NCBI GenBank assembly: GCA_902796865.1
Contig: CADBQZ010000110.1
Span: 1 to 8,010 of the forward strand
Length of the DNA stretch: 8,010 nucleotides
Direction: 5' to 3'
DNA from: an uncultured Ruminococcus sp.
GTDB taxonomy: Bacteria > Bacillota > Clostridia > Oscillospirales > Ruminococcaceae
Under the pieces are notes generated by a model, which saw only the letters and a list, made by a program, of their open reading frames with translations, ran no database searches and had not been told where the DNA came from. Shown one piece after another: positions 1-5,669 of the stretch. The position numbers and the translations under genes were made by a program. How positions within the stretch are numbered: the first letter of the stretch is position 1; the number at the start of each line of letters is the position of its first letter.

Positions 1-493
1 CGCTTATCACACGATCATATTCGGCTTCAGAAAATCCCATACCATTCAATATAGTCTTTATCTTTACTTTTATGTTGTATCCGTCGTTTGCTTCATAATA
101 TGCAGATAGTTTTGAATACTCATCTGAAATATCAGCGCTTATACTGCTGCTCTCATTCATCTGTTTTTCAAGAACTTTCATTCTTTCCATCACATTATAA
201 AGCTCTGAAAAAACGCTTTTCATTTCTTCCATGACAGTGCTCTCTCTGTCAAGTCCGGACATTTGTTCAAGATAACCTATCGAAGCTTTTGAAGAAACTG
301 AAACTATGCCTTCTCTCTCTGTCTCTCTGTCAGGAAGCTCTTTTCCGGTTATAAGCCTCAGAAGTGTAGTCTTTCCGCAGCCGTTATGTCCGACGATACC
401 TATCCTGTCTCGCTCATCTATAGATAAGCTTACATTTTTCAGTATCTGTCTGCCATTATAATATTTACTTACATTGATTATATCTGCTATCAT
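1..493 (-). CDS. ABC-F family ATPase, N-terminal part (partial, cut by window edge)
   Basis: The 164 visible codons start at the ATG on 493-491, with a GGAG ribosome binding site about eight bases upstream. Translation begins MIADIINVSKYYNGRQIL. The Walker A motif GHNGCGKT is at residues 35-42, and the Q-loop context IGYLEQ ends at Q77. A charged stretch, roughly residues 88-125, runs through repeated Glu, Met and Lys. This order (ABC core, 'IGYLEQ', then 'TVMEEM...' leading into a helical arm insertion) is typical of ABC-F proteins, which carry two ABC domains on one chain, have no membrane segments and act at the ribosome. The second ABC domain, the linker and all signature and Walker B motifs lie outside the window. 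It could be a housekeeping EttA/Uup-like factor or an antibiotic target-protection protein; these 164 residues do not decide. It is transcribed divergently from the exporter operon, from its own promoter at 569-597. Confidence 0.85.
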   Translation of the reverse strand, partial: MIADIINVSKYYNGRQILKNVSLSIDERDRIGIVGHNGCGKTTLLRLITGKELPDRETEREGIVSVSSKASIGYLEQMSGLDRESTVMEEMKSVFSELYNVMERMKVLEKQMNESSSISADISDEYSKLSAYYEANDGYNIKVKIKTILNGMGFSEAEYDRVIS

Positions 494-541
494 AAATATT
501 TCTCCGTTTTTTGTTTTTAGATCATAGCATAAAGCAAAGCG

Positions 542-580
542 ATATGCTATAATAAATGCTTTGCATTCATTATAGCATAT
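542..580. repeat. Perfect 12-base inverted repeat with inner stem, overlapping the ABC-F -10 box
   Basis: ATATGCTATAAT at 542-553 is the exact reverse complement of ATTATAGCATAT at 569-580. Between them, AATGC (555-559) pairs with GCATT (563-567) around a TTT loop, and only the A/C pair at 554/568 is mismatched. The right arm contains the ABC-F -10 hexamer, and the left arm carries an equivalent TGC-TATAAT on the plus strand. It could be a dimeric operator or part of an RNA structure in the leader. As a DNA feature it is certain; its role is inferred. Confidence 0.65.
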
Positions 581-597
581 ACAATGTAAAAATGCAA
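569..597 (-). promoter_or_regulatory. Sigma-A promoter of the ABC-F gene
   Basis: Read on the minus strand there is a -35 box TTGCAT (597-592), a 17-base spacer and a perfect -10 box TATAAT (574-569) preceded by the extended-10 bases TGC. Transcription should start near 562, giving a leader of about 70 bases before the ABC-F start codon. The -10 box lies inside one arm of the inverted repeat at 542-580. Confidence 0.75.
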
Positions 598-662
598 TCA
601 TTCCCTTATCTGAAAAAATATATTCACTTTTCAAAAAAGTTAAAGACTTTTTAAGAATTGAT

Positions 663-672
663 ATGTTATAAT
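663..672 (+). promoter_or_regulatory. Possible upstream extended -10 promoter for the exporter operon
   Basis: TGT-TATAAT, with the TATAAT at 667-672, is a full -10 box with the extended TG. No good -35 hexamer sits 16-18 bases upstream. The ten bases ATGTTATAAT recur exactly at 740-749, the -10 of the stronger downstream promoter, 77 bases away. Transcription from here would give a leader of about 110 bases. This is weaker than the 721-749 promoter because AT-rich DNA produces such boxes by chance. Confidence 0.4.
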
Positions 673-720
673 CACATCATAAGATAAAGTCAATAAGTCA
701 GAACTTCAATTAAGATATTA

Positions 721-749
721 TTGACATAAAAATAAAAAAATGTTATAAT
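721..749 (+). promoter_or_regulatory. Main sigma-A promoter of the ABC exporter operon
   Basis: The boxes match consensus exactly: TTGACA at 721-726, a 17-base spacer, and TATAAT at 744-749 with an extended TGT before it. The start point should be near 756, about 33 bases before the first start codon. Such a strong core promoter would normally need a repressor or other control to avoid constant high expression, and a 9-base inverted repeat sits directly on it (743-771). Confidence 0.85.
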
Positions 750-771
750 AAAATACGTGATCTTATTATAA
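743..771. promoter_or_regulatory. Inverted repeat over the operon -10 and start point, candidate operator
   Basis: TTATAATAA at 743-751 is the exact reverse complement of TTATTATAA at 763-771, with 11 bases between. The left arm covers the -10 box and the spacer covers the likely start point, where a repressor dimer would block transcription. Both arms consist only of A and T, so chance is a real alternative. No regulator gene of TetR, MarR or GntR type is adjacent in the window. Confidence 0.3.
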
Positions 772-788
772 TAAAGAAGGGTGAGAAA

Positions 789-1739
789 ATGTCACAAACT
801 ATAGTAAAAATAGACGGTCTTGTAAAGCGATATAAAGAGCTTACCGCCGTCGATGATCTTAGTCTTGAAATACAGGAAGGAGAAATACTGGGTCTTTTGG
901 GTCCTAACGGTTCAGGTAAAACGACAACGATAAACTGTCTCCTTTCTCTCCTGTCATACGACGAAGGAAACATTGAAGTTTTCGGAAGCAAAATGACTCC
1001 TGATAACTATAAAGCAAAAGCCAAGATCGGCGTAATATCACAGAATGTTGCTGTTTTTGATGAACTTAACGTTTACGAGAATATCGACTATTTCTGCGGA
1101 CTTTACATAAAAGATAAAAAGCTCCGTCGTCAGTATACTGACGAAGCTATTGAATTTGCCGGTCTTAATGATTTTAAAAAATTCAAGCCAAAAAAACTCT
1201 CAGGCGGTCTTCTGAGAAGACTGAACATAGCCTGCGGTATAGCACATAAACCGTCGCTTATCATACTCGATGAACCGACAGTAGCTGTCGATCCTCAGAG
1301 CAGGAACCGGATACTCGAAGGCATAGAAAAGCTCAACCGTGATGGTGCTTCCATTATTTATACATCTCACTATATGGAAGAAGTAGAACAACTTTGTTCA
1401 AGAATAATCATAATGGACAAAGGCAAAAATATCGCTTCCGGTACAAAGGAAGAACTAAAAAAGAAAGTAAACATAACCGAAACTATAAAAGCAGAGGTTA
1501 GGAATGCCGATGAGGAAACTTTAAGCAAGATAAAACAGCTTCCTCACATCACATCTTCCGAATATGACGGAAAACTTCTGACTGTAAAATGCAGCGGCGG
1601 AAAACATAATCTTATAAGGCTAATAGAAGTTCTTAATGAGCACGAGCTGCATCTCGGAAGAGTATATACAGAGCTTCCTACTCTAAACGATGTTTTCTTA
1701 GAGATAACCGGAAAACAGCTTCGCGATAAGGAGGACTGA
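789..1739 (+). CDS. ABC-2 type exporter, ATP-binding subunit
   Basis: This 316-residue cytoplasmic ATPase should power the two permeases encoded directly downstream. The nucleotide-binding domain spans about residues 4-225. It shows Walker A GPNGSGKT (38-45), Q-loop Q85, signature LSGGL (137-141), Walker B LIILDEP (157-163), the D-loop VAVDPQ (165-170) and switch histidine H194 in YTSHYMEE. All catalytic residues are present. The tail of about 90 residues ends in the 'LPTLNDVFLEITG' motif typical of drug- and peptide-export ATPases of the CcmA/DrrA group. The start at 789 is chosen because AGAAGGG lies seven bases upstream. The gene is first in the operon; its stop is three bases before the next start, and the ribosome binding site of the next gene lies inside its last codons. 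The substrate cannot be read from the sequence. Confidence 0.93.
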   Translation: MSQTIVKIDGLVKRYKELTAVDDLSLEIQEGEILGLLGPNGSGKTTTINCLLSLLSYDEGNIEVFGSKMTPDNYKAKAKIGVISQNVAVFDELNVYENIDYFCGLYIKDKKLRRQYTDEAIEFAGLNDFKKFKPKKLSGGLLRRLNIACGIAHKPSLIILDEPTVAVDPQSRNRILEGIEKLNRDGASIIYTSHYMEEVEQLCSRIIIMDKGKNIASGTKEELKKKVNITETIKAEVRNADEETLSKIKQLPHITSSEYDGKLLTVKCSGGKHNLIRLIEVLNEHELHLGRVYTELPTLNDVFLEITGKQLRDKED

Positions 1740-1741
1740 AA

Positions 1742-2875
1742 ATGCTTCTCCATATGCTGAAATATGATTTCAAAATAATGATGAAAAACAAAAGCCTCCT
1801 TTTCTGGCTTATAGCGTTTCCGATAATACTCGGCTCATTCTTTCATCTTGCTTTTTCATCTATATTCGATACGGAGTTCCAAGCCGATGCAATACCCGTT
1901 ATAATTATTGATGATGAAGGTGCCGAACAGCTTTCAGATATAATGGGACAGGTCGAATCAGACGGCGAAACTCTTTTCAAAACTGAAATGTTAAGCTACG
2001 ATAAAGCTATGAAAAAAATATCAGATAACGATGCAGAGGCAGCTTTAGATCCAAAAAGCCTTAAACTCTATATGTCACCTGACGGCTCCAGTATATCACA
2101 GACTATAGTAAAGCAGTTTATCGACAGTTACAGAATAAATACAAGCATCATAACCGAAGCGTATCAAAAAGATCCTTCAAAAGCTTCTGAGGTGACAGAA
2201 CGTCTAATGTCAGATATATCGCTAATAAAGAGAGGCGAACTTACCGAAGGCAGCTTGAATATATTCGATCAGTATTATTATAATCTTGTTGCCATGGTCG
2301 CATTTTACGGCTCGCTCGTAGGGCTTTCGACTGCCTGCCGTAATCAGGCAAATCTTTCGGCATCTGCTGCAAGAAAGGCTTCTTCTCCACTACGCAAAAG
2401 CACGGCAGCAGCATCTGGTCTTTTATCAGCATTTTTTGCTGAGTCTATATGTGTAGTAAGCTCTATATCATATATAATATTCGTACTTGGCGAAAACCTC
2501 GGCAAAGAACTTCCGTTAGTATATCTTGGTGGGATAGCAGGCGGAATGACAGGCGTTTCGATTGGATATTTCATAGGCTCTGTCGGAAGTCTTCCCGAAA
2601 ACAAAAAATCAAGTATAATTACCGCATTCACTATGACCTGCTGCTTTTTAAGCGGTCTTATGGATGCCAGTATGAAGCTCAAAATAGAGGAAAATGTACC
2701 TATATTAAACCATATAAACCCAATAGCACTAATATCAGATATGTTTTACTGTCTGAATATCTACAGCGACCATAAACAGTATTTAATAAATCTTGTATCT
2801 GTTCTTGCTGTTTCAGCAGTTTTCTGCGCTCTTACATTTATCTTTACAAGGAGGAAAAAATATGCAAGTCTTTAA
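1742..2875 (+). CDS. ABC-2 type exporter, first permease subunit
   Basis: This 377-residue membrane protein has a short basic N-terminus and a first membrane helix at about residues 19-39 (LLFWLIAFPIILG). An extracellular domain of roughly 140 residues (40-178) follows, then a cluster of hydrophobic helices near 179-199, 226-250, 258-282, 291-308 and 348-368. The motif INPIALISDMFY (325-336) before the last helix and the basic C-terminal tail are typical of ABC-2 permeases with a large loop after helix 1 (ABC2_membrane_3 style). AAGGAGG at 1728-1734 is seven bases before the ATG, which fixes the start. It overlaps the next gene by 14 bases, suggesting translational coupling. It is related to, but clearly different from, the second permease: both have 'I-IDD' soon after helix 1. 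It most likely forms a heterodimer with that protein. Substrate unknown. Confidence 0.9.
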   Translation: MLLHMLKYDFKIMMKNKSLLFWLIAFPIILGSFFHLAFSSIFDTEFQADAIPVIIIDDEGAEQLSDIMGQVESDGETLFKTEMLSYDKAMKKISDNDAEAALDPKSLKLYMSPDGSSISQTIVKQFIDSYRINTSIITEAYQKDPSKASEVTERLMSDISLIKRGELTEGSLNIFDQYYYNLVAMVAFYGSLVGLSTACRNQANLSASAARKASSPLRKSTAAASGLLSAFFAESICVVSSISYIIFVLGENLGKELPLVYLGGIAGGMTGVSIGYFIGSVGSLPENKKSSIITAFTMTCCFLSGLMDASMKLKIEENVPILNHINPIALISDMFYCLNIYSDHKQYLINLVSVLAVSAVFCALTFIFTRRKKYASL

Positions 2876-4019
2876 GGTATTTATGAAGATAGTATATTCA
2901 AGACGTATAGTTATACTTCTCTATACAGGTATCTTCCTTGCTGTAGCAGTGATAAGCACACTGACCTCCAACAACAGCGTACAGAATGAATTCAAGGATA
3001 CAAAGCTTACGATAGGCATAATAGACGATGATAATACTGAACTAAGCGGTATCTTAAAAGATTATCTCGGTGATATACATAAGACTGAAAATATAGAGTA
3101 TGACAAAGATAATATGATCAAAGATATATACTATCAAAAATATAGTTACATTATAAGGATAGAAAAAGGCTTTGAACAGAATCTTTTAAACGGCGATACC
3201 AACGGACTTATAGAAGGCTTTACCCTGGACGGAAGCTATTACGAAAGTCTTGTGAATTCACAAACGGAAAGCTTTATAAAATATACAAGCGCACTCATAC
3301 TCAGCGGCAATAAGCCGTCTGAAGCAGCTAAAAAAGCTCAAAAGCTTATATCAGAAGACACAGAAGTCTCAGTATATTCCGAAAATAATGACAGCGATAA
3401 TGACGATTTTATATTTGCCACATATTTTAAATTCCTTACATACATACTGCTCTCGGTCGTAGTATCGAGCCTATGCCCGGCACTTATTGTTCTCGACCGT
3501 CCTGATATAAGAGCACGTACAAATGCGTCAAGTCTCTCAGTATCAAGTCAGCTTAAGCAAAAAATACTCGGCACAGCTGTCTACTCGATCGGTATATGGC
3601 TGCTCTTCATGGCAGCAGCATTCATACTATACAGCAGCAAGTTCACAAGCAGCGAAGGACTTCTTGTTGTACTGCAAAGCTTTGTATTCCTGCTTACTAT
3701 AGTTTCACTTTCAATGCTTGTATCTGTTATCGCTAAAAATCAGAAGATCGCAGACATCGTTGGAACAGTAGTCGGTTTTGGAATGAGTTTTCTCTGCGGA
3801 GTATTCGTACCGCAGGAATATCTTAGTGAAGGAGTTCTGACCGCAGCACATATCCTGCCGGGATACTGGTATGTAAAAGGAATAGATCAGACAATCGGCA
3901 GCGGTACGAAAAATATTGATACTGTAGTAATATGTATAGTTGCTGAACTATGCTTTGCCGCAGTCCTGTTTGCACTCATGCTTGTTATATCACGCAAAAG
4001 AAGAAGAAAAATAGTATAA
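2862..4019 (+). CDS. ABC-2 type exporter, second permease subunit
   Basis: The chosen start at 2862 gives 385 residues. The reading frame is open further upstream to an ATG at 2793, but AAGGAGG at 2848-2854 sits seven bases before 2862, and the longer form would overlap the previous gene by 83 bases. Helix 1 is near residues 16-36. An extracellular domain at about 37-186 begins with IGIIDDD (51-57). Five more helices follow near 187-208, 237-257, 267-290, 296-316 and 354-377, with LPGYWYVKG (332-340) before the last and a very basic end (RKRRRK). This is the same topology as the first permease, consistent with an ancient duplication and a heterodimeric exporter driven by the ATPase at 789. 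It is the last gene of the operon, followed by a strong terminator 26 bases after the stop. Confidence 0.9.
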   Translation: MQVFKVFMKIVYSRRIVILLYTGIFLAVAVISTLTSNNSVQNEFKDTKLTIGIIDDDNTELSGILKDYLGDIHKTENIEYDKDNMIKDIYYQKYSYIIRIEKGFEQNLLNGDTNGLIEGFTLDGSYYESLVNSQTESFIKYTSALILSGNKPSEAAKKAQKLISEDTEVSVYSENNDSDNDDFIFATYFKFLTYILLSVVVSSLCPALIVLDRPDIRARTNASSLSVSSQLKQKILGTAVYSIGIWLLFMAAAFILYSSKFTSSEGLLVVLQSFVFLLTIVSLSMLVSVIAKNQKIADIVGTVVGFGMSFLCGVFVPQEYLSEGVLTAAHILPGYWYVKGIDQTIGSGTKNIDTVVICIVAELCFAAVLFALMLVISRKRRRKIV

Positions 4020-4045
4020 AATAGTATAGGATATATTGTTTATCA

Positions 4046-4077
4046 AAAAGGCTGATACAGAGATGTATCAGCCTTTT
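4046..4077. terminator. Strong intrinsic terminator, usable from both sides
   Basis: A 14-base-pair perfect stem (4046-4059 with 4064-4077) is closed by the GNRA-type loop GAGA. The stem core is GGCTGATAC and its foot is AAAA/TTTT. On the plus strand the T run follows the GC-rich core and ends the exporter operon. On the minus strand the complementary arm likewise ends in TTTTT, so the same hairpin can stop transcripts of the convergent AraC-type gene, whose stop codon is about 150 bases away. Confidence 0.9.
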
Positions 4078-4226
4078 ATGATATTATATTTTTAACAGTT
4101 AATATACTTCAGAACTATATGCAACTATGGAAAAGTTTTTGCTATGTTTCTAAATGCTTTAATTATTTTTCAGCAATAGGCATAGACAATCTATCTCATT
4201 TGGCAAAAATAGTCTCCTTTACATTA

Positions 4227-5414
4227 TTATTCTTTTCGCTTACGCCTGAACTGTGAAGCGGTCATTCCTGTAACATATTTAAACTGATGTGTAAAATAAT
4301 TTTCAGAATTATATCCGCACCTGGCTGCGATCTCAGATATTGTAAAATCCGTATATATTAAAAGTTCAGAAGCTTTTTTAATACGTGATCTGATTATATC
4401 TGCTGCACAGCTGGTCATAAAATATTTCTTATATGTACGGAAAAAGTGACTCTTGCTTATAGCCATGCCCTCTGTAATATCGTTTATATTCCACGACTTT
4501 TCAGGATAATTATATATCATTTCCCGAAGCCTTACATATCTCTGCTTATCAGACATATCCTGTTTACTTTCAAGAGCAAATACTGATTCCAGCTCAAACG
4601 AAAGTCTTTTCAATACTCTCTCTATTTCTTCGTTGTCATTTTCATTTACAACTTCATAAACTTTTTTGAGTACAGGATGTACAAAATCGGGAATAGAGAC
4701 AGTAAGCGCTGATCGTGAAATGTTTATATCTTCCATGAACCTATCTACTCTTTGTAAGACCGTTTCATCTGTATTAAGCGACAGTGCTGCTGCAAAAACA
4801 TTCTTATTTAGCCTTGCACATACTTTATCCGAACTAAGAGGCATTCTCAGAACATTCGCCAGATACAAAACATTGTTATATGAGAGTACTGCATCATCTC
4901 CGAAATCACAGGTCATCAGTATTATGACCACGGATTTGCCGATATTATTATTAAATACTCTGTAAATGTTATCTATAAACCCTTTCTGACTGTAAAGACC
5001 TGTCATCAAGTCATATGATGTATATTCATTCATATACTGTCTGTACTGTATATGTTTGGTAATATCGTTCACCATACCTACAATGCCGATCACGTTTCCT
5101 TCATCGTCAAACAGAGGATTTTTTGTTATCTCAAGATATTCAGTAACACCGTCAGCCGATTCTTCTATAACATAAGTACAACCCTTACCTGTTTCAATTA
5201 TTTTTTTGTCCTCATTAAAAGCAAGCACAGCATTGCTCTTATTCACTCTTATATCAAGATCGGTCTTGCCAAAAATATCCCAGTCATCACCTTTTTTTTG
5301 AATATGCCGCCAATAATGTGCAGAAAAAATGTATCTGCATTCTGTATCTTTTAAAAAAATATTCGCTGGTAATTGTGATAATACATTTTTCCAAAAATCA
5401 ATATCATATTTCAT
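4227..5414 (-). CDS. PAS / degenerate GGDEF / AraC-family transcriptional regulator
   Basis: This 395-residue protein starts at the ATG on 5414-5412, with AGAAGGA about seven bases upstream. Residues about 13-127 are a PAS sensor domain (NIFLKDTECRYIF at 18-30; EITKNPLFDDEGNVIGIVG at 95-113). Residues about 133-243 resemble a GGDEF domain, with DLMTGLYSQKGF at 135-146 where diguanylate cyclases have DxLTGLxNRxxF. The catalytic motif is replaced by NKNVF (203-207) after ARL, so cyclase activity should be absent. A helical linker (about 245-290) leads to an AraC-type DNA-binding domain at about 296-392. Its two helix-turn-helix units are at about 309-330 and 357-380 (FTISEIAARCGYNSENYF), ending in TGMTASQFRR. 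There is no signal peptide or membrane segment, so it is a cytosolic regulator sensing a small ligand through PAS and perhaps the GGDEF-like domain. It is divergent from the hybrid kinase and convergent with the exporter operon. Its target genes and ligand are unknown. Confidence 0.9.
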   Translation of the reverse strand: MKYDIDFWKNVLSQLPANIFLKDTECRYIFSAHYWRHIQKKGDDWDIFGKTDLDIRVNKSNAVLAFNEDKKIIETGKGCTYVIEESADGVTEYLEITKNPLFDDEGNVIGIVGMVNDITKHIQYRQYMNEYTSYDLMTGLYSQKGFIDNIYRVFNNNIGKSVVIILMTCDFGDDAVLSYNNVLYLANVLRMPLSSDKVCARLNKNVFAAALSLNTDETVLQRVDRFMEDINISRSALTVSIPDFVHPVLKKVYEVVNENDNEEIERVLKRLSFELESVFALESKQDMSDKQRYVRLREMIYNYPEKSWNINDITEGMAISKSHFFRTYKKYFMTSCAADIIRSRIKKASELLIYTDFTISEIAARCGYNSENYFTHQFKYVTGMTASQFRRKRKE

Positions 5415-5464
5415 ATCTGATCCTTCTATGGTTATTTATAATTATTATTTGTAGCTTTATTAGT

Positions 5465-5493
5465 ATTGTAGCATATATAAAATAAGCCGTCAA
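5465..5493 (-). promoter_or_regulatory. Sigma-A promoter of the AraC-type regulator gene
   Basis: On the minus strand there is TTGACG (5493-5488), a 17-base spacer and TACAAT (5470-5465), with the extended-10 bases TGC directly before the -10. The expected start near 5458 gives a leader of about 43 bases. A perfect palindrome begins four bases upstream of the -35 box (5497-5509). Confidence 0.8.
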
Positions 5494-5496
5494 TAG

Positions 5497-5509
5497 TATT
5501 CGCCGAATA
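5497..5509. promoter_or_regulatory. Palindrome TATTCG-C-CGAATA beside the -35 box, candidate operator
   Basis: This is a perfect 6+1+6 palindrome, four bases from the -35 hexamer of the regulator gene and on the side facing the hybrid kinase gene. Its GC-containing core stands out in very AT-rich surroundings. The position fits a class II-type activator site or an autoregulatory operator. Which protein binds is unknown; AraC proteins more often use direct repeats, so another regulator is equally possible. Confidence 0.4.
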
Positions 5510-5516
5510 TAGTCTT

Positions 5517-5541
5517 AAATTCCATTATTTGGAATTTTTTT
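5517..5541 (+). terminator. Weak terminator-like hairpin in the divergent region
   Basis: AAATTCC (5517-5523) pairs with GGAATTT (5531-5537) around a 7-base loop and is followed by four more T. The stem has only two GC pairs. On the plus strand it could stop antisense readthrough or attenuate a kinase leader, if one starts upstream. I see no plus-strand promoter before it, so its role is uncertain. Confidence 0.25.
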
Positions 5542-5561
5542 ATGTTATTTTCATATTTCAC

Positions 5562-5590
5562 TTGATTTTTTAAACATTTCATGTTGCAAT
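5562..5590 (+). promoter_or_regulatory. Possible promoter of the hybrid histidine kinase gene
   Basis: TTGATT (5562-5567), a 17-base spacer and TGCAAT (5585-5590) with an extended TGT before it is the best match I can find. The -10 box matches consensus at four of six positions. TATAAA at 5595-5600 is an alternative -10 without a good -35. A weak promoter such as this would suit an activated gene. A small palindrome, AACAT-TTC-ATGTT (5573-5585), lies in the spacer. Confidence 0.3.
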
Positions 5591-5669
5591 TACATATAAA
5601 GAGTCTTAAATGTCGTAAAGAAATATGCAATTCGCTAAATTAAACAGATAAAAAAGGAGAATAAATTAT

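Larger units (their letters stand above)
5511..5611. repeat. Ten-base direct repeat AGTCTTAAAT, two copies in the divergent control region
   Basis: Identical copies lie at 5511-5520 and 5602-5611, 91 bases apart and in the same orientation. One is just upstream of the regulator gene promoter and the other is 58 bases before the kinase start codon. Direct repeats are the usual site form for AraC-family dimers, and spaced copies can support looping. It is nevertheless short and AT-rich, so chance is possible. Confidence 0.35.

Noticed and set aside
311..331. CT-rich simple repeat inside the ABC-F gene
   Set aside because: It encodes an in-frame Arg/Glu-rich stretch of the protein and the frame is intact, so it is ordinary low-complexity coding sequence.
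515..532. Two- to three-codon leader ORFs (ATG CTA TGA and ATG ATC TAA, minus strand) before the ABC-F gene
   Set aside because: They have no ribosome binding site, and minimal start-stop pairs are common by chance, so a leader-peptide attenuation claim is not supported.
633..652. Hairpin AAAAAGT / ACTTTTT as a terminator
   Set aside because: It is a seven-base AT stem with one GC pair, with no transcript upstream that needs ending. AT-rich DNA makes such pairs by chance.
2241..2775. Open frames inside the first permease gene on both strands
   Set aside because: They are out of frame with a well-supported membrane protein and have no convincing start signals.
2793..2861. Longer N-terminus for the second permease starting at 2793
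   Set aside because: It would overlap the previous gene by 83 bases and lacks a ribosome binding site, while AAGGAGG lies seven bases before the ATG at 2862.
4078..4226. Search for an RNA gene or riboswitch between the terminator and the AraC-type gene
   Set aside because: Only weak AT-rich pairings are present (for example ATAGA/TCTAT near 4184-4196), and no known RNA core was recognised.
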